A stretch of 64,000 nucleotides of DNA from Albidovulum litorale (GCF_025751495.1 NZ_JAOWKZ010000002.1:912001-976000), one strand, 5' to 3'. Shown: positions 35,175 through 44,945, counted from the first letter of the stretch. Made by a program: numbers and translations. The notes: generated by a model not told the origin, from the sequence alone.

Positions 35175-35588
35175 TTAGGCTGCCTCGTCCTTGTTGCCGC
35201 TGACCTCGAAGAACCTTTCCAGCTCGCCGATCTGCGCCGCTCCGACGACGCGCGAAGCGGACCCCTCGCAGATCGCGCAGAAGCCGGTGATGCGGACCGG
35301 TTTGCCCGGAAGCTGTTCCAACTGCACCATATTCTCGAAGAACTTGCGCGGTGCCTTGCAGGACAGGCAGTAGACTTCATCAGGGTGCAAAGGACGCTTC
35401 TTCGCCTGCCTACGCTCGGTCAGAAATTCTTTGGCTTCGCTACCCATGATCAAGGTCGGTCGCTGCGTGTTGAGCGCTGGCAGGCCCTGCCTGATCCAAC
35501 CGCGCACCGCACCGGTCACACCCAGCGTGCGGGCAAGCTCCGGGACGGTGTAGGTCTGAGCCGACCGCATGGGCATGGTTGGGGGCAT
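35175..35588 (-). CDS. HTH protein with zinc-ribbon-like cysteines (island integration module)
   Basis: A 137-residue protein. The N-terminal third is a MerR/Xis-like helix-turn-helix (YTVPELARTLGVTGAVRGWI). The middle has two CxxC pairs, YCLSCK and FCAICE, about 35 residues apart, suggesting a zinc ribbon. It lies 48 bases upstream of the integrase remnant and faces away from tRNA-Thr, the usual order in tRNA-anchored elements. It may be an excisionase or integration accessory factor, though no such role is shown. ATG at 35588 is used; 35576 and 35570 are alternatives. Confidence 0.65.
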   Translation of the reverse strand: MPPTMPMRSAQTYTVPELARTLGVTGAVRGWIRQGLPALNTQRPTLIMGSEAKEFLTERRQAKKRPLHPDEVYCLSCKAPRKFFENMVQLEQLPGKPVRITGFCAICEGSASRVVGAAQIGELERFFEVSGNKDEAA

Positions 35589-35641
35589 TCCATTTCAGGC
35601 TCATCTCGATGCCCCCAGAAAACGCCCCCAAAGTGGGGGCA
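35579..35641. repeat. Cluster of TGGGGGC(A/G)T repeats at right island end
   Basis: Four copies within 63 bases in both orientations: TTGGGGGCAT at 35579, inverted copies at 35610-35617 and 35622-35630, and TGGGGGCAT at 35634. The last two form a 7-bp hairpin. The same word occurs at the left island end (26251-26271). Likely integrase or accessory-protein binding sites beside the tRNA attachment site. Confidence 0.5.
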
Positions 35642-35742
35642 TTTCACCAGACTTCTATGGACTTCATGGGGCAGCGTGATCATCTGAGATCCTAAAATAC
35701 ACGGCATTTCAGGATGTCATCGGACTTGTCTGTATGGGAAAG

Positions 35743-35818
35743 TGGTGCCGCTGAAGGGACTCGAACCCCCGACCCCATCATTACGAATGACGTGCTCTAC
35801 CAGCTGAGCTACAGCGGC
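35743..35818 (-). tRNA. tRNA-Thr (anticodon CGT), site of island insertion
   Basis: Complete cloverleaf on the minus strand with encoded CCA. Acceptor GCCGCTG pairs with CAGCGGC; D arm TAGCTCAGCTGG; anticodon loop TTCGTAA presents CGT; T arm GGGTTCGAGTCC. 76 nt. The 3' end points at the island and is partly duplicated at 26174-26195. Confidence 0.95.
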
Positions 35819-35861
35819 CTGGTGGCGGGCTGATAGCATCATCGCGCCCGGGTGTGTAGCC

Positions 35862-37349
35862 CTAATTTCGGGCTTTTTGACCGACCTCTTCGTCGAGGAT
35901 CAGGATGTCGTCTTCGGGTTTGGCGTCGGGTGTTTCTGACGAATCCCCGGCTAAATCCGCTTCCGGTTCAGACGGTTTTCCGACGATGAGGGGCAACATG
36001 TCCGCTCCGTTCGGCATCGGTGCAGACGATTGTGTGGATTCGCGCCAACTCAGCGTGTCGAATCCACCGCAATTCTCGCAGGTCGGAGACCAGTCAGCCT
36101 GAACGCCGTGGCACTTGTCACAGACCCATTGAGGCCCCCGACTTGCCGTCAACGCACGGGTCAGCCAGCCCCTCACCAGCGCGTCATCCTCACCCTCGCC
36201 CCGCGCGATGGCCGCCATGATGGTCAGGCTGCGGGAGGTCGGGTGGGTTTCGGCGAGATCGCCAAGCGCGCGGCGCGCGGCGGGGAAGTCTTCTGCCGCG
36301 ATATTCAACTCAGCCCGCATGAGACGGGATTCCTCATGATCCGGGGTCGTGGAGAGGAGTGTCTCGAACCGCTTCAGGCGCTGGGCCGGGGTTTCATCCG
36401 GCGCTATCTCGGCGAAAGCGGCGGCCAGATCGGGATGCGGTTGTGCCGCCCACGCCTTTTTCAGAACCCTGACCGCGTTCTTGGGTTTGCCGCTCTGTAT
36501 GTAGCTCCGCGCGGCGAGGACCGCAGCCGGGATCAGGTCGGGCGAGAGGCGGTTCGCCTCGATCGCCGCCTCGCGGGCTTCGATCGTCGCCTCGTCAGAG
36601 AAGACTTCCCGCGCCTCCTGCAGTGCCAGAACCGCGTCGCGGCGGCGATGCACATCGCGCGGCAAAAGACCCTGTTTCAGCTTGGTCCCGATCACCTGCC
36701 GGGCGCCCTTCCAGTCACCGGCAGACGCCTGAAGCTGCAACAGCGTGTCCTGAACGCCCTCATGCTTGGGCTTCAGGGAAAACGCCTTTTGCGCAAGTTT
36801 CAGCGCGGTGTCGGTATCGCCTTCGGACAGTTTCTGCATCATCAGGCCCCGCACGCCAACGAAACGGGTGCGGTCATCGGCCAGAAGGCGTTTGTAGACC
36901 TCGCCAGCCTTTCGGCTGTCGCCCGCAAGTTCGGCCGCCTGCGCCATGATCAGATTGGTCAGCTCCGGCCGTTGCAGGTATTTCTCGGCCTTCGTCGCCT
37001 GCGAGATGGCAACGCGACCCTCACCCGAAGCCAGCGCCATCAGCCCGTCAGCCAGCGCCTGAAAGCCCTTTCGTTCGCGGTTGCGGTCGAGGTAACGGCT
37101 GACCGCTGTTTCATCGCCGTTCAGAAAGCGCAGAACGGCGACGAGGAAGCCAAGAACTTTCAGAAGCAGCCACATCGAGACGAGCAGCAGCAGAAATGCG
37201 ATGATCGCCTGAACCGGCCCGAGCGTGAATTCCATATTGCCAACCGACATGCGGATCCCGCTGCCGGTTTCGGTCAGGTGCCCGACCGCAAGCGTCAGTG
37301 CCGCAACCGCGGCGACGAAAAGTACGATCTTGATGAAGGACCAGATCAT
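35862..37349 (-). CDS. HemY-like membrane protein with TPR-type repeats
   Basis: A 495-residue inner-membrane protein of the HemY_N family, encoded near hemD in many proteobacteria. Two N-terminal membrane helices (about 5-25 and 45-70) precede a long helical TPR-like region (KYLQRPELTNLIMAQAAELA; RTRFVGVRGLMMQKLSEGDT). Near the C-terminus VCDKCHGVQADWSPTCENCG has two CxxC pairs, a zinc-ribbon also seen in LapB/YciM-like proteins. The exact function is unknown; despite the name it is not a proven haem enzyme. It follows the COG4223 gene by 7 bases. Confidence 0.85.
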   Translation of the reverse strand: MIWSFIKIVLFVAAVAALTLAVGHLTETGSGIRMSVGNMEFTLGPVQAIIAFLLLLVSMWLLLKVLGFLVAVLRFLNGDETAVSRYLDRNRERKGFQALADGLMALASGEGRVAISQATKAEKYLQRPELTNLIMAQAAELAGDSRKAGEVYKRLLADDRTRFVGVRGLMMQKLSEGDTDTALKLAQKAFSLKPKHEGVQDTLLQLQASAGDWKGARQVIGTKLKQGLLPRDVHRRRDAVLALQEAREVFSDEATIEAREAAIEANRLSPDLIPAAVLAARSYIQSGKPKNAVRVLKKAWAAQPHPDLAAAFAEIAPDETPAQRLKRFETLLSTTPDHEESRLMRAELNIAAEDFPAARRALGDLAETHPTSRSLTIMAAIARGEGEDDALVRGWLTRALTASRGPQWVCDKCHGVQADWSPTCENCGGFDTLSWRESTQSSAPMPNGADMLPLIVGKPSEPEADLAGDSSETPDAKPEDDILILDEEVGQKARN

Positions 37350-37356
37350 GTCGCCC

Positions 37357-38748
37357 TCACTTCATTTCACTCGCAAGCGCGGCCACCGCTTCGACCGCAG
37401 CCATCCGCCGTTCGACCAGCGCCAGCCATTCCGCCATATGCATCTGCCCGGCCTCCGGCAACATCCCGATCTCACTGACCGCAGCGGCAAGATCGCCCGC
37501 ACCCAGAGCCGCCTCGGCACGGGACAGTATGGCATCGGGATCTTCGCCTGCCCGTGGGCTGAGCGACCGTGCGCCGGACTGGCTGCGCAGGAAGGCGGTT
37601 ATGCGTTCCATCGTGCTGCCCCCAGCCGTTTCCTTGAGCGACGACGAAAGCGCGGCCCGAGCTGCCGGAGGATACCCGTCACGCAAGGCGGCAAGGCTTG
37701 GCACGCCCTGGGCCTGATCGACGAGCACCTGTGGCGGTTCGACGCCAGCCGCCTTCAGGTCGGCCAGACCCTCTTCCAGCGATTTTCCACTGTCCAGCGC
37801 AGCCTGCAAGCGCCCGATGGCGGCCCGCGCCTGCGCAAGACGGGCCGCATCGGCGGCTTCCGCGTGCAGCCTTGCGGTTTCCGCTTCGGCCGCTTCGATC
37901 CGTTCGGTGGCCGAACTGGCCGCGGCGGCAATCTGTTCCTGCGCAGCGGTGGTATCAGCCTTTTGCGCCGCAATCTCTCCGCGCAGCGCCTCCATCTCCC
38001 GTCCGAAAGCCTCAAGGGCCGTTGCCGACGCGGCACCGCCTTCGACCGGCCGTTTTTCAATCTCTGCGAGGCGATCATCGACGGATGCAAGGCGCTGCGA
38101 TTCGGTATCGAGCCGGGCCGCCATGTCGTCCAGCATCCCGCGCAGGGCTTGCAGGTCCTGCCCGGTCTGCTCTGCAAAGGCGGCCTGTGCATCGGCCGCG
38201 GTCTGAGCGGCCGGGTCTGACCGGATGGCCTCGATCTCGGCGCTCAGGGCGGCGATGCGATCGGTCTGCACTTTTGCATCGGCCGCGATCGCAGCCAGTT
38301 GCTCGGTCGTGGTGTCCGTCGGCGCCCAGTAGCGCTGCAGGACGAAAGCCGACCCCGCCGCGCCGAGCCCGGCGGCGACAACACCGCCGAGCACCATTGC
38401 CCCGAAGCCGCTGCGTGACGCCGGTGCTGCCGCTTCCGAATTGGCCGATGTGACGGCTTCGGGCGCAAGCTCAACCGGTTCCGGATTGGATTCAGGACTG
38501 GCGTCGATCACATCCGCGCCGGTCGCGTCATCCTCGGTGGTAAGATCGGTGTCCGGGCCAACCTGCTCATCAGAGGGCGCCTCGTCTTCAGCGCCGGTCG
38601 CGGAGATGTCGGACGCTTCACCCTCTGCATCCGACTTCAACGGCTCGGGGGGTGTTTCTGCGCCCTCAACCACGGCCATTTCTTCGGCCGCATCACCTTT
38701 TTCGGTATCCGTGGCCGAGTCGGATGTTTTCTTTCCTGAACGTGCCAC
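37357..38748 (-). CDS. Mitofilin-like membrane protein (COG4223)
   Basis: A 463-residue protein of the alphaproteobacterial mitofilin-like group. An acidic, low-complexity N-terminus (about 1-120, rich in Asp, Glu, Ala and Pro) precedes one membrane helix (MVLGGVVAAGLGAAGSAFVL). A long coiled coil (about 150-310) and a compact C-terminal helical domain follow. The GTG at 38748 gives the MARSGKK start, with AAAGGA 7 bases upstream; a TTG six codons earlier is weaker. Relatives of mitochondrial Mic60 are thought to shape membranes. Conserved order with hemD upstream and the HemY-like gene downstream. Confidence 0.82.
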   Translation of the reverse strand: MARSGKKTSDSATDTEKGDAAEEMAVVEGAETPPEPLKSDAEGEASDISATGAEDEAPSDEQVGPDTDLTTEDDATGADVIDASPESNPEPVELAPEAVTSANSEAAAPASRSGFGAMVLGGVVAAGLGAAGSAFVLQRYWAPTDTTTEQLAAIAADAKVQTDRIAALSAEIEAIRSDPAAQTAADAQAAFAEQTGQDLQALRGMLDDMAARLDTESQRLASVDDRLAEIEKRPVEGGAASATALEAFGREMEALRGEIAAQKADTTAAQEQIAAAASSATERIEAAEAETARLHAEAADAARLAQARAAIGRLQAALDSGKSLEEGLADLKAAGVEPPQVLVDQAQGVPSLAALRDGYPPAARAALSSSLKETAGGSTMERITAFLRSQSGARSLSPRAGEDPDAILSRAEAALGAGDLAAAVSEIGMLPEAGQMHMAEWLALVERRMAAVEAVAALASEMK

Positions 38749-38830
38749 GGAGTATTCCTTTTTCAAGTCAACGCGATGGAGGATCAGCAGCCGCCCCTTG
38801 AACTCAGCTTAGACGCCGGGGCCCTTGCCC

Positions 38831-39577
38831 TCAAGCTATGTTCGGTGCGGCAATAAGCGCGGCAAGTGCGTCGAGCATTGATGAACCGTCCGGGTGGGTC
38901 GCAATCCGGAGGGTCCCTGGGTTCAGATCCGCGGCGGCCTCGGCCACTGCGTCGCTCATGGCAGCGATGCGGAGGTGAGCGGCGCAACCGGCAAAACGTT
39001 CCGCCGCGATCCGTGCCGAACGTGGCGAAAAGAGCGGCAGAAGCACCGCTTCCGGGGATGCCAGCAATTTTTCGGCCTGCGGGGTAGGGGCAACGGCGAG
39101 CTGTTCGTATACGATAACCGAAACAGTCTCTATTCCGGCTGAATTCAGCTCGGCCGCAACGTCACGGGCAACATGAACGCCGCGCGGAAACATGTATCGC
39201 GTGCCGCCGTTTCTTGCCTTGATCGCATTCACCAGACCGGCGGCATCGCCCGGACCAACCTGCACCGAAAAACCGGCCGAGCGCGCGGCCTCTGCGGTGC
39301 GGTCGCCGACGCACCAGGCGATTGCATCGCGCCGGGGGGTCAAAGCGGCATAGGCAGTCACCGCGTTTTGCGAGGTGAAGATGACGCCATCGGTTTCGGG
39401 CGGTATGGGGCCGGGATCGCGCGTGCGTATTTCGGTCAAGGGCGACATCACAACCGGCCAATCCGCCCCGAAACGGTCCCGGAATGCCTGCGCGAAGCGG
39501 CGCGATTGCGCTTCGGGCCGGGTCAGCAGAAGGGTCGGGCGGGCCTGGTCCAAAATCCCCCCGGGATTGTGCGGCAT
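38831..39577 (-). CDS. hemD: Uroporphyrinogen-III synthase
   Basis: A 248-residue HemD-type enzyme closing hydroxymethylbilane to uroporphyrinogen III, the precursor of both haem and the cobalamin pathway encoded further right. Family marks are [15 protein letters not shown] at the start, [26 protein letters not shown] and [10 protein letters not shown]. HemD sequences diverge widely, so assignment also rests on the conserved neighbours COG4223, HemY-like and divergent tsaD. ATG at 39577 is used; TTG at 39553 would give a protein 8 residues shorter. Confidence 0.85.
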   Translation of the reverse strand: MPHNPGGILDQARPTLLLTRPEAQSRRFAQAFRDRFGADWPVVMSPLTEIRTRDPGPIPPETDGVIFTSQNAVTAYAALTPRRDAIAWCVGDRTAEAARSAGFSVQVGPGDAAGLVNAIKARNGGTRYMFPRGVHVARDVAAELNSAGIETVSVIVYEQLAVAPTPQAEKLLASPEAVLLPLFSPRSARIAAERFAGCAAHLRIAAMSDAVAEAAADLNPGTLRIATHPDGSSMLDALAALIAAPNIA

Positions 39578-39625
39578 CTTTCCCGGTGTTACCTGCCCAT
39601 GGAGCCTCACGCAACCGGCAGCGCC

Positions 39626-40720
39626 ATGAACGAGACGATAACAGTGCTGGGCCTTGAGAGCAGCTGCGACGATACGGCAGCGGCAGTGGTGCGGCTGGCG
39701 GATGGGCAGGGGCAGATCCTGTCGTCGGTCGTCTATGGTCAGACGGCCTTGCATGCCGCCTTTGGCGGCGTCGTGCCCGAGATCGCTGCCCGCGCCCATG
39801 CCGAGAAGATCGACCTCTGTGTGGAAGAGGCTCTGGCTGCGTCCGGCCTGCCGCTGACGTCGATGGACGCCATCGCCGTGACAGCGGGGCCAGGGCTGAT
39901 CGGCGGGGTCTTGTCGGGCGTCATGTGCGCCAAGGGACTTGCCGCCGGAAGCGGGCTGCCGCTGATCGGGGTCAATCATCTGGCCGGGCACGCTCTGACG
40001 CCGCGGCTGACCGACGGGCTGGCCTTTCCCTATCTGATGCTGCTGGTGTCCGGCGGGCACTGCCAGTTCCTGATCGCGCGTGGCCCCGACAGCTTCACCC
40101 GCCTTGGCGGCACCATTGACGACGCACCGGGCGAGGCGTTTGACAAGACCGCCAAACTGCTCGGCCTGCCGCAGCCCGGTGGACCCGAAGTGGAACGCGC
40201 CGCGCTGGGTGGCGATCCGGCGCGGTTCACCTTTCCACGCCCGCTGCTTGATCGGCCGGGCTGCGACATGTCCTTTTCAGGGTTGAAGACGGCTCTTTTG
40301 CGGACCCGCGACGGAGTTATGGCCGAAAAGGGCGGGCTGACGGTGCAGGACCGTGCCGATCTTTGTGCCGGTTTTCAGGCTGCTGTCGCCGATGTGCTGG
40401 CCGAAAAATCGCGCCGGGCCATGGCCGAGTACCTGACATTGGACCCTGCCGAACCGGTGCTGGCCGTCGCTGGCGGGGTGGCGGCAAATGCCGCCATTCG
40501 GGCCGGATTAGAGACTGTTTGCGACGAAGCGGGCCTGAAATTCACCGCTCCGCCTCTGGCGCTTTGCACCGACAATGCGGCGATGATCGCCTGGGCGGGG
40601 ATCGAGCGGTTTCGGTTGGGGCTATTCGACGGGATGGACCTTGCCGCCCGGCCGCGCTGGCCGCTTGATACGTCACAACCGGCTTTGCTCGGTTCGGGCA
40701 AGAAAGGGGCCAAGGCATGA
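39626..40720 (+). CDS. tsaD: tRNA N6-adenosine threonylcarbamoyltransferase
   Basis: A 364-residue TsaD (formerly Gcp) that completes t6A37 on ANN-decoding tRNAs with TsaB, TsaC and TsaE. Motifs: [14 protein letters not shown] at the start, metal-binding [34 protein letters not shown] and late [10 protein letters not shown]. The start at 39626 matches the family; longer readings run antisense into hemD. The ATGA overlap with gpsA at 40717 couples the two genes. Confidence 0.96.
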   Translation: MNETITVLGLESSCDDTAAAVVRLADGQGQILSSVVYGQTALHAAFGGVVPEIAARAHAEKIDLCVEEALAASGLPLTSMDAIAVTAGPGLIGGVLSGVMCAKGLAAGSGLPLIGVNHLAGHALTPRLTDGLAFPYLMLLVSGGHCQFLIARGPDSFTRLGGTIDDAPGEAFDKTAKLLGLPQPGGPEVERAALGGDPARFTFPRPLLDRPGCDMSFSGLKTALLRTRDGVMAEKGGLTVQDRADLCAGFQAAVADVLAEKSRRAMAEYLTLDPAEPVLAVAGGVAANAAIRAGLETVCDEAGLKFTAPPLALCTDNAAMIAWAGIERFRLGLFDGMDLAARPRWPLDTSQPALLGSGKKGAKA

Positions 40721-41682
40721 AGATCGGGGTTCTGGGCGCAGGGGCTTTCGGGACGGCGCTGGCGGTTGCTCTGGCGCGCGAAGGGCAGGAGGTCGGGCTT
40801 TGGGCGCGCGACCCGGATCAGGCGGCCCGGCTTCAGACCGAACGCCGGAATGAGCGGCGTTTGCCGGGTGTCGATTTGCCCGAAACAGTGTCTGTTTCTG
40901 CGGAAATCGCGTCTGTTGCACAGGCTGAGATCCTGCTTCTGGCGGTCCCGATGCAGCAGATGGCGGGGCTTCTGATCCAGCATCGGGCTGCACTCGACGG
41001 GCGCGCGTTGATCGGTTGCGCCAAGGGGATTGACCTTGCCTCGGGCAGGGGGCCAACGCAGATCATCGGCGAAGCCTGCCCAAAGGCAGTGCCAGCAATC
41101 CTGACCGGGCCGAGTTTCGCCGCTGATATCGCACGGGGCCTGCCGACCGCGCTGACCCTAGCCTGCGGCGACGATGCGCGGGGGGAAGAGTTGCAGGGGG
41201 CACTGTCCACACCGGTGCTCAGGCTTTACCGCACCTCCGATACGGTCGGGGCGGAGCTGGGCGGGGCGCTGAAGAACGTCGTTGCCATAGCGGCGGGCGT
41301 GGTCATGGGGGCGGGACTCGGCGATAGCGCCCGTGCCGCGCTGATGACCCGTGGCTTTGCCGAAATGAACCGTCTGGCGCTGGCGCTCGGTGCGCGGGCA
41401 GAGACGCTTTCAGGTCTTTCCGGCTTTGGCGACCTTGTACTTACCTGCACCTCCACCCAGTCCCGCAACTTCCGCTTTGGCCATGCGCTGGGCAAGGGGG
41501 AGGCGTTCGACCCCTCAACCACCGTGGAAGGCGCTGCGACAGCAAAAGCAGTGTCTCAACTGGCGAAAAAGCGCGGAATTGACATGCCCATCGCCAATAT
41601 GGTCGGCGCCCTCGTCGACCGGAACATAACCGTGGCAGAGGCCGTCAGCACGCTTCTGGCCCGCCCGCTCAGAAAGGAATGA
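40717..41682 (+). CDS. gpsA: Glycerol-3-phosphate dehydrogenase [NAD(P)+]
   Basis: A 321-residue GpsA, making sn-glycerol 3-phosphate for phospholipids. Rossmann motif [13 protein letters not shown] at the start, CAKGID, catalytic Lys in [12 protein letters not shown], and [19 protein letters not shown]. Coupled to tsaD upstream and followed directly by a YciI gene, an order common in Rhodobacterales. Confidence 0.96.
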   Translation: MKIGVLGAGAFGTALAVALAREGQEVGLWARDPDQAARLQTERRNERRLPGVDLPETVSVSAEIASVAQAEILLLAVPMQQMAGLLIQHRAALDGRALIGCAKGIDLASGRGPTQIIGEACPKAVPAILTGPSFAADIARGLPTALTLACGDDARGEELQGALSTPVLRLYRTSDTVGAELGGALKNVVAIAAGVVMGAGLGDSARAALMTRGFAEMNRLALALGARAETLSGLSGFGDLVLTCTSTQSRNFRFGHALGKGEAFDPSTTVEGAATAKAVSQLAKKRGIDMPIANMVGALVDRNITVAEAVSTLLARPLRKE

Positions 41683-41684
41683 AC

Positions 41685-41954
41685 ATGCTCTACGCGATCA
41701 TCTGCCGCGACAAGCCCGGCCAGCTTCAGACCCGTCTCGACACCCGCGACGCGCATCTGGCCTATATCAAAGAGACCGGCATTGTCGCGATGGCGGGACC
41801 CTTTATCGAGAACGGCGCGATGTGCGGATCGCTGATCGTGCTGGAAACCGACAGCCTTGCAGCGGCCGAGGGTTGGGCGGCGGGCGATCCCTATAAGGCA
41901 GCGGGGCTCTTTGAAAGCGTCACTGTGACCGAGTGGAAGAAGGTGATCGGCTGA
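41685..41954 (+). CDS. YciI family protein
   Basis: An 89-residue ferredoxin-like-fold protein of the YciI family. The MLYAIICRDKPG start, the VAMAGPFIENG core and a late DPYKAAGLFESV are typical. The His-Asp pair of characterised YciI proteins is partly visible (RDAHLAY). ATG at 41685 has AAAGGA 7 bases upstream and is better spaced than ATG at 41679. The reaction is unknown. Coupled to gpsA and, by TGATG overlap, to the EVE gene. Confidence 0.85.
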   Translation: MLYAIICRDKPGQLQTRLDTRDAHLAYIKETGIVAMAGPFIENGAMCGSLIVLETDSLAAAEGWAAGDPYKAAGLFESVTVTEWKKVIG

Positions 41955-42367
41955 TGCAGTACTGGCTGTTCAAATCCGAACCCGACACCTGGAGCTGGGA
42001 CCAGCAGGTCGCCAAAGGTGAGGAAGGCGAAGAATGGCATGGCGTGCGCAATTATCAGGCGCGCAACAACATGCGGGCGATGAAGATCGGTGATCGGGGG
42101 TTTTTCTACCACTCCAATATCGGCAAGGCAGTCGTCGGCGTGGTCGAGGTCTGCGCCCTCAGCCATCCTGACAGCACCACCGACGATCCGCGCTGGGACT
42201 GCGTCGACATCAAAGCGGTGGAGCCCCTGAAACGCCCTGTCACGCTGGATGAGATCAAGGCCGATCCGCGTCTGGCAGAGATGGTGCTGGTGAAGAATTC
42301 GCGCCTGTCGGTTCAGCCAGTGACAGAAGCAGAATGGAAGCTGATCCGGGAACTTGGCGGACTGTAG
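41954..42367 (+). CDS. EVE domain protein
   Basis: A 137-residue EVE (PUA-like) protein: YWLFKSEPDTWSWDQQ at the start, then EWHGVRNYQARNNMRAMKIGD and FFYHSNIGKAVVGV. EVE folds bind modified bases in DNA or RNA. Here it is in the gpsA-YciI-EVE housekeeping group, as in many alphaproteobacteria, rather than beside a restriction gene. ATG overlaps the upstream stop by one base. Confidence 0.88.
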   Translation: MQYWLFKSEPDTWSWDQQVAKGEEGEEWHGVRNYQARNNMRAMKIGDRGFFYHSNIGKAVVGVVEVCALSHPDSTTDDPRWDCVDIKAVEPLKRPVTLDEIKADPRLAEMVLVKNSRLSVQPVTEAEWKLIRELGGL

Positions 42368-42426
42368 ACCGGATTGAAAATCAGCGGCATGATGGCCTTG
42401 CGTTGCGACGTGCAAAGGGGAACGCC

Positions 42427-42819
42427 ATGGAACTCATCAGTGTGATCGTGGCCGGCGCTGCGGCCTATGCGTTCGGAGCTTTCTGGTACATGAAATGGGC
42501 GAAGCAGTGGATCGCCGCCTCGGGAATCGCGGTGGACCCCGACGGCAAACCTGCCAACAAGAGCGTGGCACCGTTTGTTATAGCCGGGATCGCGATGCTG
42601 ATCGTCACCGGCATGATGCGGCATGTTTTTGGAATGGCGGGGATCGAGACCATCGGTGCCGGTCTTGTGGCCGGGTTCGGCATGGGAGCGTTCATCACCC
42701 TGCCGTGGATTGTCACGAATTACGCCTATTCGGACCGGCCAAAGGAATTGACTCTTATCGACGGCGGTTATGCCGTCTTTGGCTGCACCATCATCGGTAC
42801 GGTCCTGTCGTTCTTTTGA
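42427..42819 (+). CDS. DUF1761 membrane protein
   Basis: A 130-residue protein with about four membrane segments matching DUF1761 (AYAFGAFWYMKWAKQWI near the start, GAFITLPWIVTNYAYSDRP in the third quarter). Function unknown. ATG at 42427 is preceded by AAAGGGGAA. A strong hairpin follows 8 bases after the stop, so it ends this transcription unit. Confidence 0.8.
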   Translation: MELISVIVAGAAAYAFGAFWYMKWAKQWIAASGIAVDPDGKPANKSVAPFVIAGIAMLIVTGMMRHVFGMAGIETIGAGLVAGFGMGAFITLPWIVTNYAYSDRPKELTLIDGGYAVFGCTIIGTVLSFF

Positions 42820-42827
42820 AGAAATAC

Positions 42828-42859
42828 AAAGGGTCCCGGCCACCCAACCGGGACCCTTT
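42828..42859 (+). terminator. Terminator-like hairpin after DUF1761 gene
   Basis: A perfect 12-bp stem AAAGGGTCCCGG (42828-42839) with CCGGGACCCTTT (42848-42859), 8-base loop. The stem's own T3/A3 ends let it work on either strand; only a short T-tract is present. The rest of the 220-base gap to 43040 shows no gene. Confidence 0.7.
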
Positions 42860-43039
42860 GCCACCCCACGTGCTCCCTTCGCACCACGCGTGAAACTGAA
42901 AAGGTCTCGGCCGTACTGGCCTTGTTGAGATAACGCTAACCCCTGCGCCGGATTCGCGCAAGAAAATCTTCCCGATAATACTCTTCAAAATCAGCCGGTT
43001 ATGGAAACGGGCCGTTAATATCCGGCCCGCGTTCCAGGA

Positions 43040-43381
43040 TCAGGAATAGACCGACTCTTTGCCGAAATGCTTCACCAGCATGTAATAGACGACCGCGCGG
43101 TACTTGTTGCGCTCGGACCGGCCATAGGTGTCGATCACCGAATTGATCGCGGCCATCAGTTGCGGACCGTCCTTGAGGCCCAGCTTCTTGATCAGGAAGT
43201 TGTTCTTAACCGTCTCAAGTTCGCTGTCCTGCCCCGCAGCCACGGTTTGCGCGTCGGCATCGTAGATCGACGGGCCGCAGCCGATCGTTACCTTGGTCAG
43301 CAGCGCCATATCCGGCGTCATGCCGCATTTGCTCTTCAGGTCGTCCGCGTATTTCGCGATCAGTTCGTCTCTTTTGCCCAC
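43040..43381 (-). CDS. DUF2853 family protein
   Basis: A 113-residue, all-helical DUF2853 protein, small and conserved in alphaproteobacteria. The core reads LLTKVTIGCGPSIYDADAQT, VKNNFLIKKLGL, and ends YYMLVKHFGKESVYS. GTG at 43381 gives MGKRDELIAKY, the usual N-terminus, with GGAGGG just upstream; 43399 would add six residues. Function unknown. Confidence 0.82.
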   Translation of the reverse strand: MGKRDELIAKYADDLKSKCGMTPDMALLTKVTIGCGPSIYDADAQTVAAGQDSELETVKNNFLIKKLGLKDGPQLMAAINSVIDTYGRSERNKYRAVVYYMLVKHFGKESVYS

Positions 43382-43464
43382 AGGTCCCTCCACTGTCACA
43401 ATCTGGGTCTGAAAATGCAGGCCGCCCAGTGGACGGTCCCGAACGGGCCGAAGTAAACGACAAA

Positions 43465-43500
43465 ACGCCCCGCCGGGTAAAGAAAAACCCGGCAGGGCGT
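43465..43500 (-). terminator. Terminator of ahcY
   Basis: A 14-position stem (43465-43478 with 43487-43500, one mismatch). In the leftward direction it ends in GTTTTG and lies 51 bases after the ahcY stop. Confidence 0.8.
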
Positions 43501-43550
43501 CAGAATCGAGGGGAAAATCCGCCGAAAACTCCCCTGGAGGAGAACCAGGG

Positions 43551-44945
43551 TCAGTAACGGTAGTGATCCGACTTGTAGGGCCCGGCCACCGTCACGCCGA
43601 TATAGTCGGCCTGATCGGGGCGGAGTTCCGTCAGCTTCACACCGATCCGCGCCAGATGCAGCCGGGCGACTTTCTCGTCCAGATGCTTCGGCAGGATATA
43701 GACGCCGGGCTTGTACTCCGCGCCCTTGGTCCACAGCTCGATCTGGGCCAAAACCTGATTGGTGAAGCTCGCCGACATGACAAAAGACGGATGACCGGTC
43801 GCGTTGCCGAGGTTAAGAAGTCGGCCTTCGGACAGAAGGATGATCCGTGCGCCCGAGGGCATCTCGATCATGTCCACCTGATCCTTGATATTGGTCCATT
43901 TGTGGTTCTTCAGGCTCGCCACCTGAATCTCATTGTCGAAATGGCCGATATTGCCGACGATCGCCATGTCCTTCATCGCGCGCATATGCTCGATACGGAT
44001 GACGTCCTTGTTGCCCGTGGTGGTGATGAAGATATCGGCGCTGCCGACGACATCCTCCAGCACGACGACCTCGTACCCGTCCATCGCCGCCTGAAGCGCG
44101 CAAATCGGGTCGATCTCGGTCACTTTCACACGCGCGCCTGCGCCACGCAGCGAGGCGGCAGAGCCCTTGCCCACATCGCCGTAGCCGCAGACGACAGCGA
44201 CCTTGCCGGCCATCATCGTATCGGTTGCGCGGCGGATGCCGTCGACGAGCGATTCCTTGCAGCCGTACTTGTTGTCGAATTTCGACTTGGTGACGCTATC
44301 GTTCACATTGATTGCCGGGAAGGGCAGCAGACCCTTCTTGTGCAGGTCATAAAGCCGGTGCACGCCGGTCGTGGTTTCCTCTGACACGCCCTTGATCGCG
44401 TCGCGCTGCTTGGTGAACCAGCCGGGGCTTTCGGCAAGGCGCTTCTTGATCTGGTTGAAGAGGCAGACCTCTTCCTCGCTCGTCGGCGTTTCGATCAGGC
44501 TGGTCTCGCCCGCCTCGACCCGTGCGCCCATCAGGATGTAGAGCGTCGCATCCCCGCCATCGTCGAGGATCATGTTGGCGGTGCCTTCCTCGAATTGGAA
44601 GATCTTGTCGGTATAGGCCCAGTAATCCTCCAGCGTCTCGCCCTTGATCGCAAAGACCGGAACGCCGCTTTCAGCAATCGCGGCGGCGGCGTGGTCCTGG
44701 GTCGAGAAGATGTTGCACGAGGCCCAGCGCACATCGGCACCAAGGGCGGTTAGTGTTTCGATGAGAACGGCCGTCTGGATCGTCATGTGCAGCGACCCGG
44801 CGATCCGCGCACCTTTCAGCGGTTTCGCTGACCCAAACTCTTCGCGCAAGGCCATCAGGCCCGGCATCTCGGTTTCGGCGATATCAAGCTCCTTGCGGCC
44901 ATAGGACGCGAGGTTGATGTCTCTGACGATATAATCCTTGGGCAC
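43551..44945 (-). CDS. ahcY: Adenosylhomocysteinase
   Basis: A 464-residue S-adenosylhomocysteine hydrolase, recycling SAH to homocysteine and adenosine. The NAD-binding motif [54 protein letters not shown] and the C-terminal KSDHYRY are all present; the 40-residue insert typical of bacterial/plant forms lies near DDGGDATL. The GTG at 44945 (MPKDYIVRD) has AAAGGAG 7 bases upstream. Its leader can fold to hide that site. In R. capsulatus ahcY is controlled by HvrB and lies near hvrA and regA, as seems the case here. Confidence 0.96.
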   Translation of the reverse strand: MPKDYIVRDINLASYGRKELDIAETEMPGLMALREEFGSAKPLKGARIAGSLHMTIQTAVLIETLTALGADVRWASCNIFSTQDHAAAAIAESGVPVFAIKGETLEDYWAYTDKIFQFEEGTANMILDDGGDATLYILMGARVEAGETSLIETPTSEEEVCLFNQIKKRLAESPGWFTKQRDAIKGVSEETTTGVHRLYDLHKKGLLPFPAINVNDSVTKSKFDNKYGCKESLVDGIRRATDTMMAGKVAVVCGYGDVGKGSAASLRGAGARVKVTEIDPICALQAAMDGYEVVVLEDVVGSADIFITTTGNKDVIRIEHMRAMKDMAIVGNIGHFDNEIQVASLKNHKWTNIKDQVDMIEMPSGARIILLSEGRLLNLGNATGHPSFVMSASFTNQVLAQIELWTKGAEYKPGVYILPKHLDEKVARLHLARIGVKLTELRPDQADYIGVTVAGPYKSDHYRY

